This document shows positions 37,766 to 47,663 of a stretch of DNA of 62,718 nt, one piece after another (positions within the stretch are counted from its first letter, which is position 1; each line of letters opens with the position of its first letter). This DNA comes from Burkholderiaceae bacterium (GTDB taxonomy: Bacteria > Pseudomonadota > Gammaproteobacteria > Burkholderiales > Burkholderiaceae_C). Location: the NCBI GenBank assembly GCA_004323695.1, contig SCRU01000019.1, forward strand, positions 1 through 62,718, written 5' to 3'. The notes beneath the pieces are model-generated. The model had not been told where the DNA came from and searched no databases. It saw only the letters and a program-made list of their open reading frames with translations. Position numbers and translations under genes: made by a program.

Positions 37766-38202
37766 CAATATTTCCATGTCACAAAAGGGCGTTCGCCTCA
37801 TTTTGTGTTGATTCACGGAGTCTCCGCAGACTCCGGATAAAGCGCTGGCGGCACTTCGCAGGCAGGCGCCCCGCATTTTTGCACCAGATTTTCCGATGAA
37901 AACTAATTGGTATTATTAGTGACTTTATAGTCTATAATAATCCTCATGCGTCCATTCAGCGTATTCATTTTTCTTTACGCGCGAGCGCTTCGCCTCGCAC
38001 GGAACTCTTTCGCGGGCCCCGGTGTCCATACACGCAAATGGCCCGTACGCGGGTCGACTGGTTTTGTGCTGCGAAACCTGCCTGGCTCCCTGAGCCCGGC
38101 TGTTCCCCCCGAGGCGCTTCTCCTCCTCCCTCACTCTCTCCTTCGCCTGGGGGCGTTTCGCAGCATTTTTAATTCGGATGGCGCGCGGCCACGGTGGCCC
38201 GC
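37716..38202. other. Long gap between glnE and the flavin oxidase operon
   Basis: Nearly 490 bp without a supportable gene. It holds: an AT-rich patch with GCTATTAGAGATATAGC (37749-37765); an imperfect stem CACAAAA / TTTTGTG (37780-37807); a perfect 8-bp hairpin CGGAGTCT-CCGC-AGACTCCG (37816-37835) without T-run; and a very AT-rich segment (37895-37945) with CTAAT/ATTAG, GACT-TTAT-AGTC and a TATAAT box at about 37932. The last could be the promoter of the downstream operon with a long leader. Short frames on both strands here (86 and 69 codons) lack credible features. Confidence 0.5.
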
Positions 38203-39516
38203 ATGAAGCTGGCCATCGTCGGCTCGGGCATCGCGGGACTGGCCGTGGCGCATACGCTGCGGGGCCGCGCCGACATCACGCTGTTCGAGGCCGGCGACTA
38301 CTTCGGCGGCCACACCCATACGGTGGACGTCACGCTGGCCACCGCGCACGGCCCGGTCACGCACGGCATCGACACCGGCTTTCTGGTATTCAACGAGCGC
38401 ACGTATCCGAACCTGATCAACCTGCTGGCCGAGCTGGGCGTGCCAACCGCACGCTCGGACATGTCGTTCTCGGTGCAGGTGCCGAATGCGCGGCGCGGCC
38501 AGCCGCTGGAATGGAGCGGCTCCAGCCTGAACACGGTGTTCGCGCAGCGCGGCAACCTGCTGGACCGGCGCTTTCTGACGATGTTGCGCGACCTGCTGCG
38601 CTTCAACCGGCTGGCCACGCGCCTCGCCACCCGCGGGCAGGACGCCGAGTTGCTGCAGCCGCTGGCGGCGTTCCTGCGCGAGCACCGCTTCAGCGCCGAA
38701 TTTTGCGACTGGTATTTCCTGCCGATGATCGGCTGCATCTGGAGTTGCCCGCCGGACCAGATGCTGCAGTTCCCGGTCGCCACCATGGTGCGCTTTTGCC
38801 ACAACCACGGCCTGCTCCAGGTGCGCGACCGGCCGCAGTGGTGGACCGTGGCCGGCGGCGCGCGCCAGTATGTCGAAAAAATCGTGGGCGCCATTGGCGA
38901 CAAGCGCCTGAACACGCCGGTGCGGCTGATCGAGCGCGACGAGGCCGGCGTTCGCATCATCACCGACGCCGGCGGGCAGCCGCTGGCCGAGCGCTTCGAC
39001 AAGGTGGTGCTGGCCGCGCACGCGGACCAGTCGCTGGCGCTGTTGCGCGACGCCTCACCCGCCGAGCGCGCCGCGCTGGGTGCGATCCGCTACCAGTCGA
39101 ACCGCGCCGTGCTGCACACCGACGCCACCGTGCTGCCGCGCAACCGCGCCGCCTGGGCCGCCTGGAACTACGAGCGGGCGGCCGGCCCCGGCGCCGCGCC
39201 GGTCTGCCTGCACTACCTGATCAACCGGCTGCAGCCGCTGCCGTTCACGCAGCCGGTGCTGGTGTCGCTGAATCCGCAGCGCGAGATGGCGCGTAACCAG
39301 GTGATGGGTGAATTCGACTACGCGCATCCGGTGTTCGACCTGGCGGCCATCCGGGCGCAGGCCGACCTGCCCGCGCTGCAGGGGCAGCGGCACACCTACT
39401 ACTGCGGCGCCTGGATGGGCTACGGGTTTCACGAGGACGGCCTGAAAGCCGGCCTGGGCGTGGCGCGCCAGTTGCTGCTGCAGGCCCGGCAGGGCATGGC
39501 GGGAGGGACACCATGA
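38203..39516 (+). CDS. FAD-dependent amine oxidase-type oxidoreductase
   Basis: The product is 437 aa. The N-terminal FAD Rossmann motif is IVGSGIAGLAVAHTL (residues about 5-19) followed by LFEAGDYFGGHTHTV, typical of the flavin amine oxidase/desaturase family (COG2907). The C-terminal FAD contact is YYCGAWMGYGFHEDGL. The substrate is unknown. In the singlet-oxygen regulons of Rhodobacter and Vibrio this family accompanies DUF1365 and a Cfa-like methyltransferase, and a link to unsaturated fatty acyl modification is inferred. Start ATG 38203; a GTG at 38194 is in frame. It overlaps the next gene by 4 bp. Confidence 0.88.
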   Translation: MKLAIVGSGIAGLAVAHTLRGRADITLFEAGDYFGGHTHTVDVTLATAHGPVTHGIDTGFLVFNERTYPNLINLLAELGVPTARSDMSFSVQVPNARRGQPLEWSGSSLNTVFAQRGNLLDRRFLTMLRDLLRFNRLATRLATRGQDAELLQPLAAFLREHRFSAEFCDWYFLPMIGCIWSCPPDQMLQFPVATMVRFCHNHGLLQVRDRPQWWTVAGGARQYVEKIVGAIGDKRLNTPVRLIERDEAGVRIITDAGGQPLAERFDKVVLAAHADQSLALLRDASPAERAALGAIRYQSNRAVLHTDATVLPRNRAAWAAWNYERAAGPGAAPVCLHYLINRLQPLPFTQPVLVSLNPQREMARNQVMGEFDYAHPVFDLAAIRAQADLPALQGQRHTYYCGAWMGYGFHEDGLKAGLGVARQLLLQARQGMAGGTP

Positions 39517-40307
39517 CCAGCGCGGCCGCGTTCGGGGAAGCCGCCCAGCCCCTGATCGGCTTCGGTCAGGTGCGGCACACGCGCCTGCGCCCGAAAGCGC
39601 ATGCGTTCGCCTATCCCACCTATTTCCTGATGCTGCCGATGCGCAGCATGGCACGCGGCGGCTGCGGCCTGCTGGCCTGGAACCGGCGCGCCGCCCTGAG
39701 TTTTTACGACGGCGACCACGGCGACGGGCGCGGCCCCGCGCAAGGCGGCGCGCTGCGCTGGCTGGACGAGCTGCTTGCGCGCGAGGGCGTGCACGATGCG
39801 CGCGGCGAAGTCTGGCTGCACTGCTATCCGCGCGTGCTGGGCTACACCTTCAAGCCGGTCAGCTTCTGGTACTGCCACCGCGTGGACGGGCGCCTGCGCG
39901 CGATCCTGGTCGAGGTCAACAACACCTTCGGCGAGCGCCACTGCTATCTGCTGGACGCGCCGGCCTACGGTGTGGAACTGCAGGCCGCCAAGGTCTTTCA
40001 TGTGTCGCCGTTTTGCGGCGTCGAAGGGCGCTACCGCTTTCGCTTTTTGCGCACAGACCGCGCCGGCGTGCAAACAACCGTGGCGCGCGTGGACTACGAC
40101 GACGCCAGCGGGCCGCTGCTGCTGACCAGCGTAAGCGGCACGCTGGAGCCGCTCACGCCCCCCGCCATGCGCCGCGCGCTGTGGCGCTATCCGGCCATGA
40201 CGTTCGCGCTGATCGCGCGAATTCACTGGCACGCGCTGCGCCTGTGGCTCAAGCGAGTGCAGTTTCTGCACAAGCCGCCCGCTCCCGGCGCGTCCGTCAC
40301 CCGCTAA
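39513..40307 (+). CDS. DUF1365 domain-containing protein
   Basis: This 264-aa protein is of unknown biochemical function. Family features: GFGQVRHTRLRPKAHAFAYPTYFLMLPM (about 16-43), LHCYPRVLGYTFKPVSFWYCHR (about 102-123) and VEVNNTFGERHCYLL (about 132-146). It lacks a signal peptide and obvious TM segments. DUF1365 genes almost always sit between a flavin amine oxidase and a Cfa-like gene, as here, which suggests one pathway. ATGA overlap with the upstream stop shows coupling; the Cfa gene follows after 20 bp. Confidence 0.9.
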   Translation: MTSAAAFGEAAQPLIGFGQVRHTRLRPKAHAFAYPTYFLMLPMRSMARGGCGLLAWNRRAALSFYDGDHGDGRGPAQGGALRWLDELLAREGVHDARGEVWLHCYPRVLGYTFKPVSFWYCHRVDGRLRAILVEVNNTFGERHCYLLDAPAYGVELQAAKVFHVSPFCGVEGRYRFRFLRTDRAGVQTTVARVDYDDASGPLLLTSVSGTLEPLTPPAMRRALWRYPAMTFALIARIHWHALRLWLKRVQFLHKPPAPGASVTR

Positions 40308-40327
40308 GCCCATCCCCTGCCTTTGAC

Positions 40328-41557
40328 ATGAACACCAGTACCATCTCCCCCCTGTCCATGCCCGCCGGCGCGCCGGCCGCCGCCCGCACCGTCCTGAAAC
40401 TGCTGGAGCGGCTGCGCCACGGCACCCTGAACGTGCAACTGCCAGACGGCTCGACACGGCAGTTCGGCGCGCGCGCCAACGCGCATCCCGTCGCCACGCT
40501 TCGCCTGCACAACTGGAGAGCGTGCGCGGCAGCCCTGCGATCCGGCGATATCGGCTTTGCCGAGAGCTACATCGCAGGCGACTGGAGCACGCCCGACATG
40601 GTCACGCTGCTGGGCATGCTGCTGCGCAACCGGGCTGACGTCGAGGACGTGATCTACGGCAGCTGGGTCGGGCGGCTGCTATACCGGGCCAAACACCTGC
40701 TGCACCGCAACACGCGGCACAACAGCCGGAAAAACATCCATGCCCACTACGACCTGGGGAACGCGTTCTACGAACTCTGGCTGGACGACAGCATGAACTA
40801 TTCGTCGGCCTGGTTCAATGGCAACCCGGACCAGCCGCTGCGCCAGGCACAGGACGCCAAGGTGCGCCGCACGCTGCGCATGGCGGGCGTGCAAGCCGGC
40901 GACCGGGTGCTGGAGATCGGCTGCGGCTGGGGTGCGCTGGCCGAGATGGCCGGCACCGAATTCCAGGCCGGCGTGACGGGCGTGACCCTGTCCACCGAAC
41001 AACTCGCCTTCGCCGGGCAGCGGCTGCAGCGGCACGGGGTGCAGGCCCAGTTGCGCCTGCAGGACTATCGCGACATCGGCGTGACCGACGACGAGGCGCC
41101 GTTCGACGCGATCTGCTCGATCGAAATGGTCGAGGCAGTCGGGCGCGAGTACTGGCCCATCTACTTCGAGAGCCTGCACCGCCTGCTCAAGCCGGGCGGG
41201 CGCGCCTGCGTGCAGAGCATCGTGATCGACGACGACCTGTTCGAGCGCTACATCGCATCGACCGACTTCATCCAGCAGTACATCTTCCCGGGCGGCTGCC
41301 TGCCCTGTCCGCGCGAGTTCCGTCGCGCTGCTGCGGCGGCCGGGCTCGAAGTGGTGGATGAATTCAACTTCGGCGCCGACTACGCCGAGACACTGCGGCG
41401 CTGGCGCGACAAATTCCTGCGCGCGCGCCAGCAGGTGCTGGCGCTGGGTTTCGATGAAAAATTCCTGCGCACCTGGGAGTTTTACTTGTGCAGTTGCGAG
41501 GCCGCCTTTACCGTGGGCAACGTCGACGTGATGCAGTTCACGTTGCGCAAGCCGTGA
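40328..41557 (+). CDS. cfa: Cyclopropane-fatty-acyl-phospholipid synthase family methyltransferase
   Basis: This 409-aa SAM-dependent enzyme acts on unsaturated acyl chains of membrane phospholipids. The SAM site is DRVLEIGCGWGALAEMA (192-208), preceded by the family stretch NIHAHYDLGNAFYELWLDDSMNYSSAWF (136-163). SIEMVEAVGREYWPIYF and FIQQYIFPGGCLP are also conserved. It could make cyclopropane rings, or, given the neighbours, methylate unsaturated chains on the route to methylated furan fatty acids (UfaM-like); sequence alone does not decide. Its stop overlaps the next start (GTGA). Confidence 0.92.
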   Translation: MNTSTISPLSMPAGAPAAARTVLKLLERLRHGTLNVQLPDGSTRQFGARANAHPVATLRLHNWRACAAALRSGDIGFAESYIAGDWSTPDMVTLLGMLLRNRADVEDVIYGSWVGRLLYRAKHLLHRNTRHNSRKNIHAHYDLGNAFYELWLDDSMNYSSAWFNGNPDQPLRQAQDAKVRRTLRMAGVQAGDRVLEIGCGWGALAEMAGTEFQAGVTGVTLSTEQLAFAGQRLQRHGVQAQLRLQDYRDIGVTDDEAPFDAICSIEMVEAVGREYWPIYFESLHRLLKPGGRACVQSIVIDDDLFERYIASTDFIQQYIFPGGCLPCPREFRRAAAAAGLEVVDEFNFGADYAETLRRWRDKFLRARQQVLALGFDEKFLRTWEFYLCSCEAAFTVGNVDVMQFTLRKP

Positions 41558-42105
41558 AGCACGGGCAACCTGGCGCGTGGCCCGTGCTTGCAGTGGCCGC
41601 GCTGGCGGCCGCGCCCCTCGCTCGCGCAACCGAACCGGCGGTGCTGGCCGCCGCGCTGCCGGGCGCGCGGCTGATGGGCCAGGCCCATCTGAGCGTCTGG
41701 GGCTATGCGGTGTACGACGCGCGCCTGTGGGCGCCGGCCGGCTTCGACGCGGCGCACTATGCCGACTCGCCGCTGGCGCTGCAGCTGACCTATCTGCATG
41801 CATTCAAGAGCAGCGACAACGCCGCCCGGTCGATCAAGGAGATGCGCCGCAACGCGGCCATCGACCCGGCGCAGGCGGCGCGCTGGACCGCGGATCTGCT
41901 CCGGGTCGTGCCCGATGTGCAGCGCGGCGATCGCGTGCTGGGCGTTTACCGGCCGGGTCAGGGCGTGGCGTTCTGGGTAAATGGCCAGGCCCACGGCGAG
42001 ATCCGGGACGCCGAATTCGCCCGGCTGTTCTTCGGCATCTGGCTCTCGCCCAACACCTCCGAGCCGGCACTGCGCAGCGCCCTCCTCCAGGGAGCGGGAT
42101 CGTGA
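41554..42105 (+). CDS. Chalcone isomerase-like periplasmic protein
   Basis: The product is 183 aa with GTG start (GTGA overlap with the Cfa stop) and a signal peptide (VLAVAALAAAPLARA). The chalcone-isomerase-like fold is indicated by LMGQAHLSVWGYAVYDARLWAP, LTYLHAFKSSDNAARSIKEMRR and the terminal FARLFFGIWLSPNTSEPALRSALL. Bacterial members are not flavonoid enzymes as far as I know; the fold also binds fatty acids. Secretion to the periplasm plus the operon context suggest a lipid-binding role. Tightly coupled to both neighbours. Confidence 0.85.
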   Translation: MKHGQPGAWPVLAVAALAAAPLARATEPAVLAAALPGARLMGQAHLSVWGYAVYDARLWAPAGFDAAHYADSPLALQLTYLHAFKSSDNAARSIKEMRRNAAIDPAQAARWTADLLRVVPDVQRGDRVLGVYRPGQGVAFWVNGQAHGEIRDAEFARLFFGIWLSPNTSEPALRSALLQGAGS

Positions 42106-43430
42106 GGCTGCAGCCGACGCCGCCCGCCCCGCCCGCCTGCCCCGATGTGGCCGCGAATGCGTTCGCGCCGCGCCATGCGCTGGCCTACGGACTGCTCGGC
42201 TTGCCGCTGGCGTTCGTGGCGCTGCCGCTGTACGTGATTTTGCCGAACTACTATGCGCGCGCGTTCGGCATGCCGCTGGCCCTGCTGGGCGCCATCCTGC
42301 TCGGCGCCCGGCTGTTCGATGCGATCACCGACCCGTTGCTGGGCCGGCTCAGCGACCACCTGTTCGCGCGCTCGCCCAGGGCCGTCCTGCAGCTTGGCGC
42401 GCTGGCCGCGCTGGCGCTCGCGGCGGGCTTTGCGCTGCTGTTTTTCCCGCCGGTGTCCCGGCCCGCGACGCTGGCCGCCTGGGCCGCTGCGATGCTGGTG
42501 CTGACCTACGCGGCCTACAGCGCGCTTTCCGTCTCGTACCAGTCCTGGGGCTCGATGCTGGGCGGCAACGAGGCCCAGCGCAGCCGCATCGTGGCCTGGC
42601 GCGAAGGCCTGGGCCTGGTGGGCGTGGTGCTCGCATCGATCACACCCGTGGCGTTCGGCCTGCATGCCACGGTGGCGCTCTTTTGCATTGCGCTGGGCGC
42701 CGGCTGGATCACCTGGGCGCGCGCGCCGCGCCCGCTGCCGCAGCGCGGCGCGGCGGCAGCGGATGCGCGGCACCGGCCCGGCGCGCTGTGGATGCCGCTC
42801 AGGCAGGCGGCCTTTCGCGAACTGCTGGCCGTCTTCATGCTCAACGGCATTGCCAGCGCCGTGCCGGCCACGCTGGTGCTGTTCTTCATCCAGGACCGGT
42901 TGCAGGCGCCGCAAGGCATGGAGCCGCTGTTTCTGGGCGGCTACTTCGTCTGCGCCGCACTGTCCATGCCCGGATGGCTGGCGCTGGTCAAGCGCCTCGG
43001 GCTGGCCGGCACCTGGCTGGCCGGCATGCTGCTCGCCATTGCGGTGTTTGCCTGGGCCGCGAGCCTGGGCGTCGGCCAGACCTTCGCCTTCGCGCTGGTG
43101 TGCGCGCTGTCGGGCCTGGCGCTGGGCACCGATCTGGCGCTGCCGGGCGCCCTGCTGGCCGGCCTGATTCAGGCCAACGGCCACCTCGGCCAGGCGGAAG
43201 GGGCGTACTTCGGCTGGTGGAACTTTGCGACCAAGCTGAATCTGGCGCTCGCGGCCGGTCTGGCGCTGCCGCTTCTGGCGCTGTTCGGCTATGCGCCGGG
43301 CGTGCGAAGCGCAGGCGCGCTCACGGCGCTCACCACGGCCTATTGCGTGCTGCCCTGCGTGCTCAAGGCCGCCGCCGCGTTCGCCCTGTACCGATTCATC
43401 ATCCAGCAACCCGAAAGGTTCCAGCCATGA
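42102..43430 (+). CDS. MFS transporter, GPH (sugar:cation symporter)-like
   Basis: The product is 442 aa with about 12 membrane segments. The start is a GTG at 42102 overlapping the previous stop. The pattern GARLFDAITDPLLGRLSDHLFARS in the first cytoplasmic loop region is the hallmark of the glycoside-pentoside-hexuronide (MelB-like) family. The substrate is unknown. A GPH-type carrier is also part of the sigma-E/ChrR regulon operon of Rhodobacter sphaeroides by recall, so the substrate may be a lipid or lipid precursor rather than a sugar. The stop overlaps the next ATG. Confidence 0.88.
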   Translation: MRLQPTPPAPPACPDVAANAFAPRHALAYGLLGLPLAFVALPLYVILPNYYARAFGMPLALLGAILLGARLFDAITDPLLGRLSDHLFARSPRAVLQLGALAALALAAGFALLFFPPVSRPATLAAWAAAMLVLTYAAYSALSVSYQSWGSMLGGNEAQRSRIVAWREGLGLVGVVLASITPVAFGLHATVALFCIALGAGWITWARAPRPLPQRGAAAADARHRPGALWMPLRQAAFRELLAVFMLNGIASAVPATLVLFFIQDRLQAPQGMEPLFLGGYFVCAALSMPGWLALVKRLGLAGTWLAGMLLAIAVFAWAASLGVGQTFAFALVCALSGLALGTDLALPGALLAGLIQANGHLGQAEGAYFGWWNFATKLNLALAAGLALPLLALFGYAPGVRSAGALTALTTAYCVLPCVLKAAAAFALYRFIIQQPERFQP

Positions 43431-43987
43431 GATTTCTGAACTACCGCTGCGCCGGCGCACTGTCCCTGCTGGTGCTGTCGGTGGCCCTTCTGACCGGTTG
43501 CGCGGGCCCGCAAGTCACCGATTACGCAACGCAGAAGCCGGTGCTGGACCTGCGCCAGTACTTCAACGGCACGATCGATGCCTACGGCCTGTTCACCAAC
43601 CGCTCGGGCAAGGTGGTCAAGCGCTTTACCGTCGTGGTGGATTGCCACTGGCAAGGGCCCCCCGGCGCCGAGACGGGCGTGCTGAATGAACACTTCACCT
43701 ACTCCGACGGCACCACCAGCGAGCGCGTCTGGACCCTGCATCGCGGTCCGGACGGACGCTACATCGGTACCGCTGGCGACGTGTTGGGGCAGGCCGTCGG
43801 CCGTGAAAGCGGCAACGCGTTCCACTGGCATTACACGCTCGAACAGCCCGTGGAGGGACATGTGATCAATGTGCAGATGGACGACTGGATGTACCTGATG
43901 ACCGACAAGGTGATGCTGAACAAGACACAGATGAGCAAGTTCGGGGTCACGCTGGGCGAGGTCACGCTGTCGTTCATGAAACGCTGA
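43427..43987 (+). CDS. DUF3833 family lipoprotein
   Basis: A 186-aa lipoprotein with lipobox LLTGC (Cys25). The mature part carries LRQYFNGTIDAYGLFTNRSGKVVKRFTVVV and WTLHRGPDGRYIGTAGDVLGQAVGRESGNAFHWHYTLE, a lipocalin-like series of strands matching DUF3833. The function is unknown; as a lipoprotein it would face the periplasm. It is the last of six translationally coupled or closely spaced genes beginning at 38203. Confidence 0.88.
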   Translation: MRFLNYRCAGALSLLVLSVALLTGCAGPQVTDYATQKPVLDLRQYFNGTIDAYGLFTNRSGKVVKRFTVVVDCHWQGPPGAETGVLNEHFTYSDGTTSERVWTLHRGPDGRYIGTAGDVLGQAVGRESGNAFHWHYTLEQPVEGHVINVQMDDWMYLMTDKVMLNKTQMSKFGVTLGEVTLSFMKR

Positions 43988-43997
43988 ACGGCATCTT

Positions 43998-44065
43998 GTT
44001 TCAACATCAAATCGGCCTGAGCCCCAATGTTTGCAACCTTAATTTGCTCCTGATTTCATAGTTTT
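43998..44065. repeat. AT-rich dispersed repeat before the SDR gene
   Basis: The gap contains AAATCGGCCTGAGCCCC, then TTTGC, TAATTTGCTCCTGATTTC and ATAGTTTTC. In this order these match, with mutations, the mosaic element also visible at 54870-54950 in the other orientation. Confidence 0.45.
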
Positions 44066-44075
44066 CTTTTTTCAC

Positions 44076-44846
44076 ATGCCCTGCAATCTTCCCATCACCT
44101 CCTGGCAAGGGCGCAGCGTCTGGCTGGTCGGCGCCTCCAGCGGCATCGGCCTGGCCACAGCCCGCGCGCTGCACGCGCAAGGCGCGCGGGTGTTCGTGTC
44201 CGCGCGCAACGCGCAGGCCCTGGACGACTTCGCCGCGGCCCACCCCGGCGCACAGGCGCTGGCGCTGGACGTGACCGATGGCGCCGCCGTGCACGCCGCG
44301 GCGCAGCGCGTGCTCGCCAGCGCGCCGCTGGATCTGGTGCTGTACTGCGCGGGCTATTACAGGGAACTGCGCGGCACCGGGTTCGACCTGGCGCAGATGC
44401 TGCGGCATAACCAGGTGAACTATGTGGGCGCGCTGCAGGTGCTGGACGCGGTGCTGCCCGGCTTCCTCGCGCGCAGGGCAGGCCACATCAGCCTGATCAG
44501 CAGCGTGGCCGGCTATGGCGGCCTGCCGAAAAGCCTGGCGTACGGACCGACCAAGGCCGCGCTGATCAACCTGGCCGAGACGCTTTACATGGATCTGCAG
44601 GACAGCGGCGTTGGCGTGAGCCTGATCTGCCCCGGCTTCGTCGAGACCCCGCTCACGGCGCGCAACGGCTTTCGAATGCCGGCGCTGATCACACCGGAAC
44701 AGGCGGCCCGGGAAATTTTGCGCGGCTGGCGGCTCGGCCGCTTCGAGATCGATTTCCCGAAACGCTTCACGCGCTGGATGAAGGCCCTGCGCCTGCTGCC
44801 CTATGGCGCCTACTTTGCGACGGTGCGCAAGGTGACCGCGCTGTAG
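44076..44846 (+). CDS. Short-chain dehydrogenase/reductase
   Basis: This 256-aa NAD(P)-dependent oxidoreductase has cofactor motif GASSGIG (residues 19-25), LDVTDGAAV, catalytic Ser142/Ser143 in SLISSVAGYGGL, and Tyr156-x3-Lys160 in YGPTK. The substrate is unknown; by context it may act on modified fatty acids. It is separated from the DUF3833 gene by 88 bp that contain a dispersed repeat, so it may have its own promoter. The NTF2-like gene follows after 29 bp. Confidence 0.9.
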   Translation: MPCNLPITSWQGRSVWLVGASSGIGLATARALHAQGARVFVSARNAQALDDFAAAHPGAQALALDVTDGAAVHAAAQRVLASAPLDLVLYCAGYYRELRGTGFDLAQMLRHNQVNYVGALQVLDAVLPGFLARRAGHISLISSVAGYGGLPKSLAYGPTKAALINLAETLYMDLQDSGVGVSLICPGFVETPLTARNGFRMPALITPEQAAREILRGWRLGRFEIDFPKRFTRWMKALRLLPYGAYFATVRKVTAL

Positions 44847-44875
44847 GCCGCGCGGGGGCAGTAAGCTGCACGACC

Positions 44876-45358
44876 ATGAACGCCACTGGCTCCAGCAACA
44901 CGGCCGCACCAGCCCTGACCGCGGAGTCGGCCCGGGCGGCGGCGCAGCGCATTGGTGTTTTCTTTGAAACCCTCACGCCCGCCAGCCTGGATCGGCTCGA
45001 TGCGTTCTACACGCCAGACGCCCGCTTCAAGGATCCGTTCAACGAAGTGCAGGGACTGGCCGCGGTGCGCGGCGTGTTCCACCACATGTACCAGGCGCTG
45101 GAGCAGCCGCGCTTCGTGGTGAAGGACTGCCTGGTCGATGGCGACCAGTGCTTCATGACCTGGGATTTCAGGTTTCGCCTGCGGCGCCTGCGAGCAGGCG
45201 CACAGCAGACGATACGCGGCGGCTCGCACCTGCTGCTGGCCGCTGATGGACGCATCCGGGACCACCGGGACTACTGGGACGCGGCCGAGGAACTGTATGA
45301 GAAGCTGCCGTTGCTGGGCGCGCTGATGCGCTGGCTCAAGCGGCGCGCGAACAGCTGA
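44876..45358 (+). CDS. NTF2-like (SnoaL-fold) protein
   Basis: The product is 160 aa, with no signal peptide. The cone-shaped NTF2 fold is suggested by IGVFFETLTPASLDRLDAFYTPDARFKDPFNEVQGLAAVRGVFHHMY and FRFRLRRLRAG ... GGSHLLLAADGRIRDHRDYWDAAEELY. Such proteins bind or isomerise small hydrophobic ligands. The same family, next to an SDR, occurs in the singlet-oxygen response clusters. The enzymatic activity is not deducible. Confidence 0.85.
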   Translation: MNATGSSNTAAPALTAESARAAAQRIGVFFETLTPASLDRLDAFYTPDARFKDPFNEVQGLAAVRGVFHHMYQALEQPRFVVKDCLVDGDQCFMTWDFRFRLRRLRAGAQQTIRGGSHLLLAADGRIRDHRDYWDAAEELYEKLPLLGALMRWLKRRANS

Positions 45359-45385
45359 CCGGGGCCGGGCGTCGGATGCCGCGGC

Positions 45386-46000
45386 TCAGGCGGGCTGGGT
45401 GTCGATGAAGCTCTGGCGCAGCATCAGTTTCTCCTGCAGCTTGGCCAGATTCGGATACTCGGCGCGCCAGCCGATCTGCGGAAAACGGAAATCCAGATAG
45501 CCGAGCGCGCAGCCCACCGCGATGTCGGACAGGCTCAGGTGGATGCCGCTGCAATACGGCTTGTCGCCCAGCCCCTGGCTGATCGCCTTGAGGCACGCCT
45601 GCACCTTGCCGAGCTGGCGATCGGTCCACGCCGGGCTGCGCTGCCCGTCCGCGCGTCCGGGCCAGGTGGACTCGAGTCGCGCCAGGATCGCGGCGTCCAG
45701 CAGGCCGTCGGCCAGTGCCTCCCAGGTCTTGACTTCGGCGCGCTCGCGCCCGGCCGCGGGAATCATCTTGCCCACGGGCGACAGCGTATCGAGGTACTCC
45801 ACGATCACGCGCGAATCGAATACCGCCTCGCCGCCTTCGAGCACGAGGCAGGGCACCTTGCCGAGCGGATTCGAGGTGCCGATCGCGGTATCCGCCGCCC
45901 ACACGTCTTCCGTGCTGAACTGGTAGTCGAGCTTTTTTTCCACCATCATGATGCGCACCTTGCGCACGTAGGGGCTGGTGATGGCACCGATCAGTTTCAT
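45386..46000 (-). CDS. Glutathione S-transferase family protein
   Basis: The product is 204 aa. The N-terminal thioredoxin-like domain has MKLIGAITSPYVRKVRIMMVEK (Ser9 position likely catalytic), NPLGKVPCLV and the GSH-contacting Asp-Ser in AVFDSRVIVEYLD. The helical C-terminal domain ends with LSLSDIAVGCALGYLDFRF, the conserved N-capping motif. The ATG at 46000 is used; another in-frame ATG lies two codons upstream. It converges with the NTF2-like gene and is divergent from purB. The substrate is unknown. Confidence 0.92.
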   Translation of the reverse strand: MKLIGAITSPYVRKVRIMMVEKKLDYQFSTEDVWAADTAIGTSNPLGKVPCLVLEGGEAVFDSRVIVEYLDTLSPVGKMIPAAGRERAEVKTWEALADGLLDAAILARLESTWPGRADGQRSPAWTDRQLGKVQACLKAISQGLGDKPYCSGIHLSLSDIAVGCALGYLDFRFPQIGWRAEYPNLAKLQEKLMLRQSFIDTQPA

Positions 46001-46092
46001 GGGCATGTTGGTTGGGTCGCTGGTTCGCTGCGGGAATGGCACGCTGGCACGCCCGATTCTATCGATTCGCCCCGGCGAAATTGGCACCGTGA

Positions 46093-47523
<1,431 letters not shown>

Positions 47524-47663
47524 ATCGGTACATGTCGGCAACCCGGCAGGGGTGTTGGTACATGCGGCCGACGAGATGAGCTCCGTGCTGTCGCAAAGTT
47601 CGTTTCAAGGCACGCATCCGAACCATACGGTCGCGATATTCCTGAATACGCCCGGGATCTGAT

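Noticed and set aside
37716-38202. Possible ECF sigma-E (ChrR-type) promoter before the flavin oxidase operon
   Set aside because: I looked for a TGATC-type -35 with a suitably spaced -10 and found none that is convincing, so no site is claimed.
37946-38206. 86-codon plus-strand and 69-codon minus-strand frames before the flavin oxidase gene
   Set aside because: Neither has a Shine-Dalgarno, a recognisable domain or plausible composition. They are treated as non-coding leader.
47524-47663. Repeated GGTACATG blocks between purB and the YdeI-like gene
   Set aside because: Two short similar octamers only, with no symmetry or larger unit. Likely chance.
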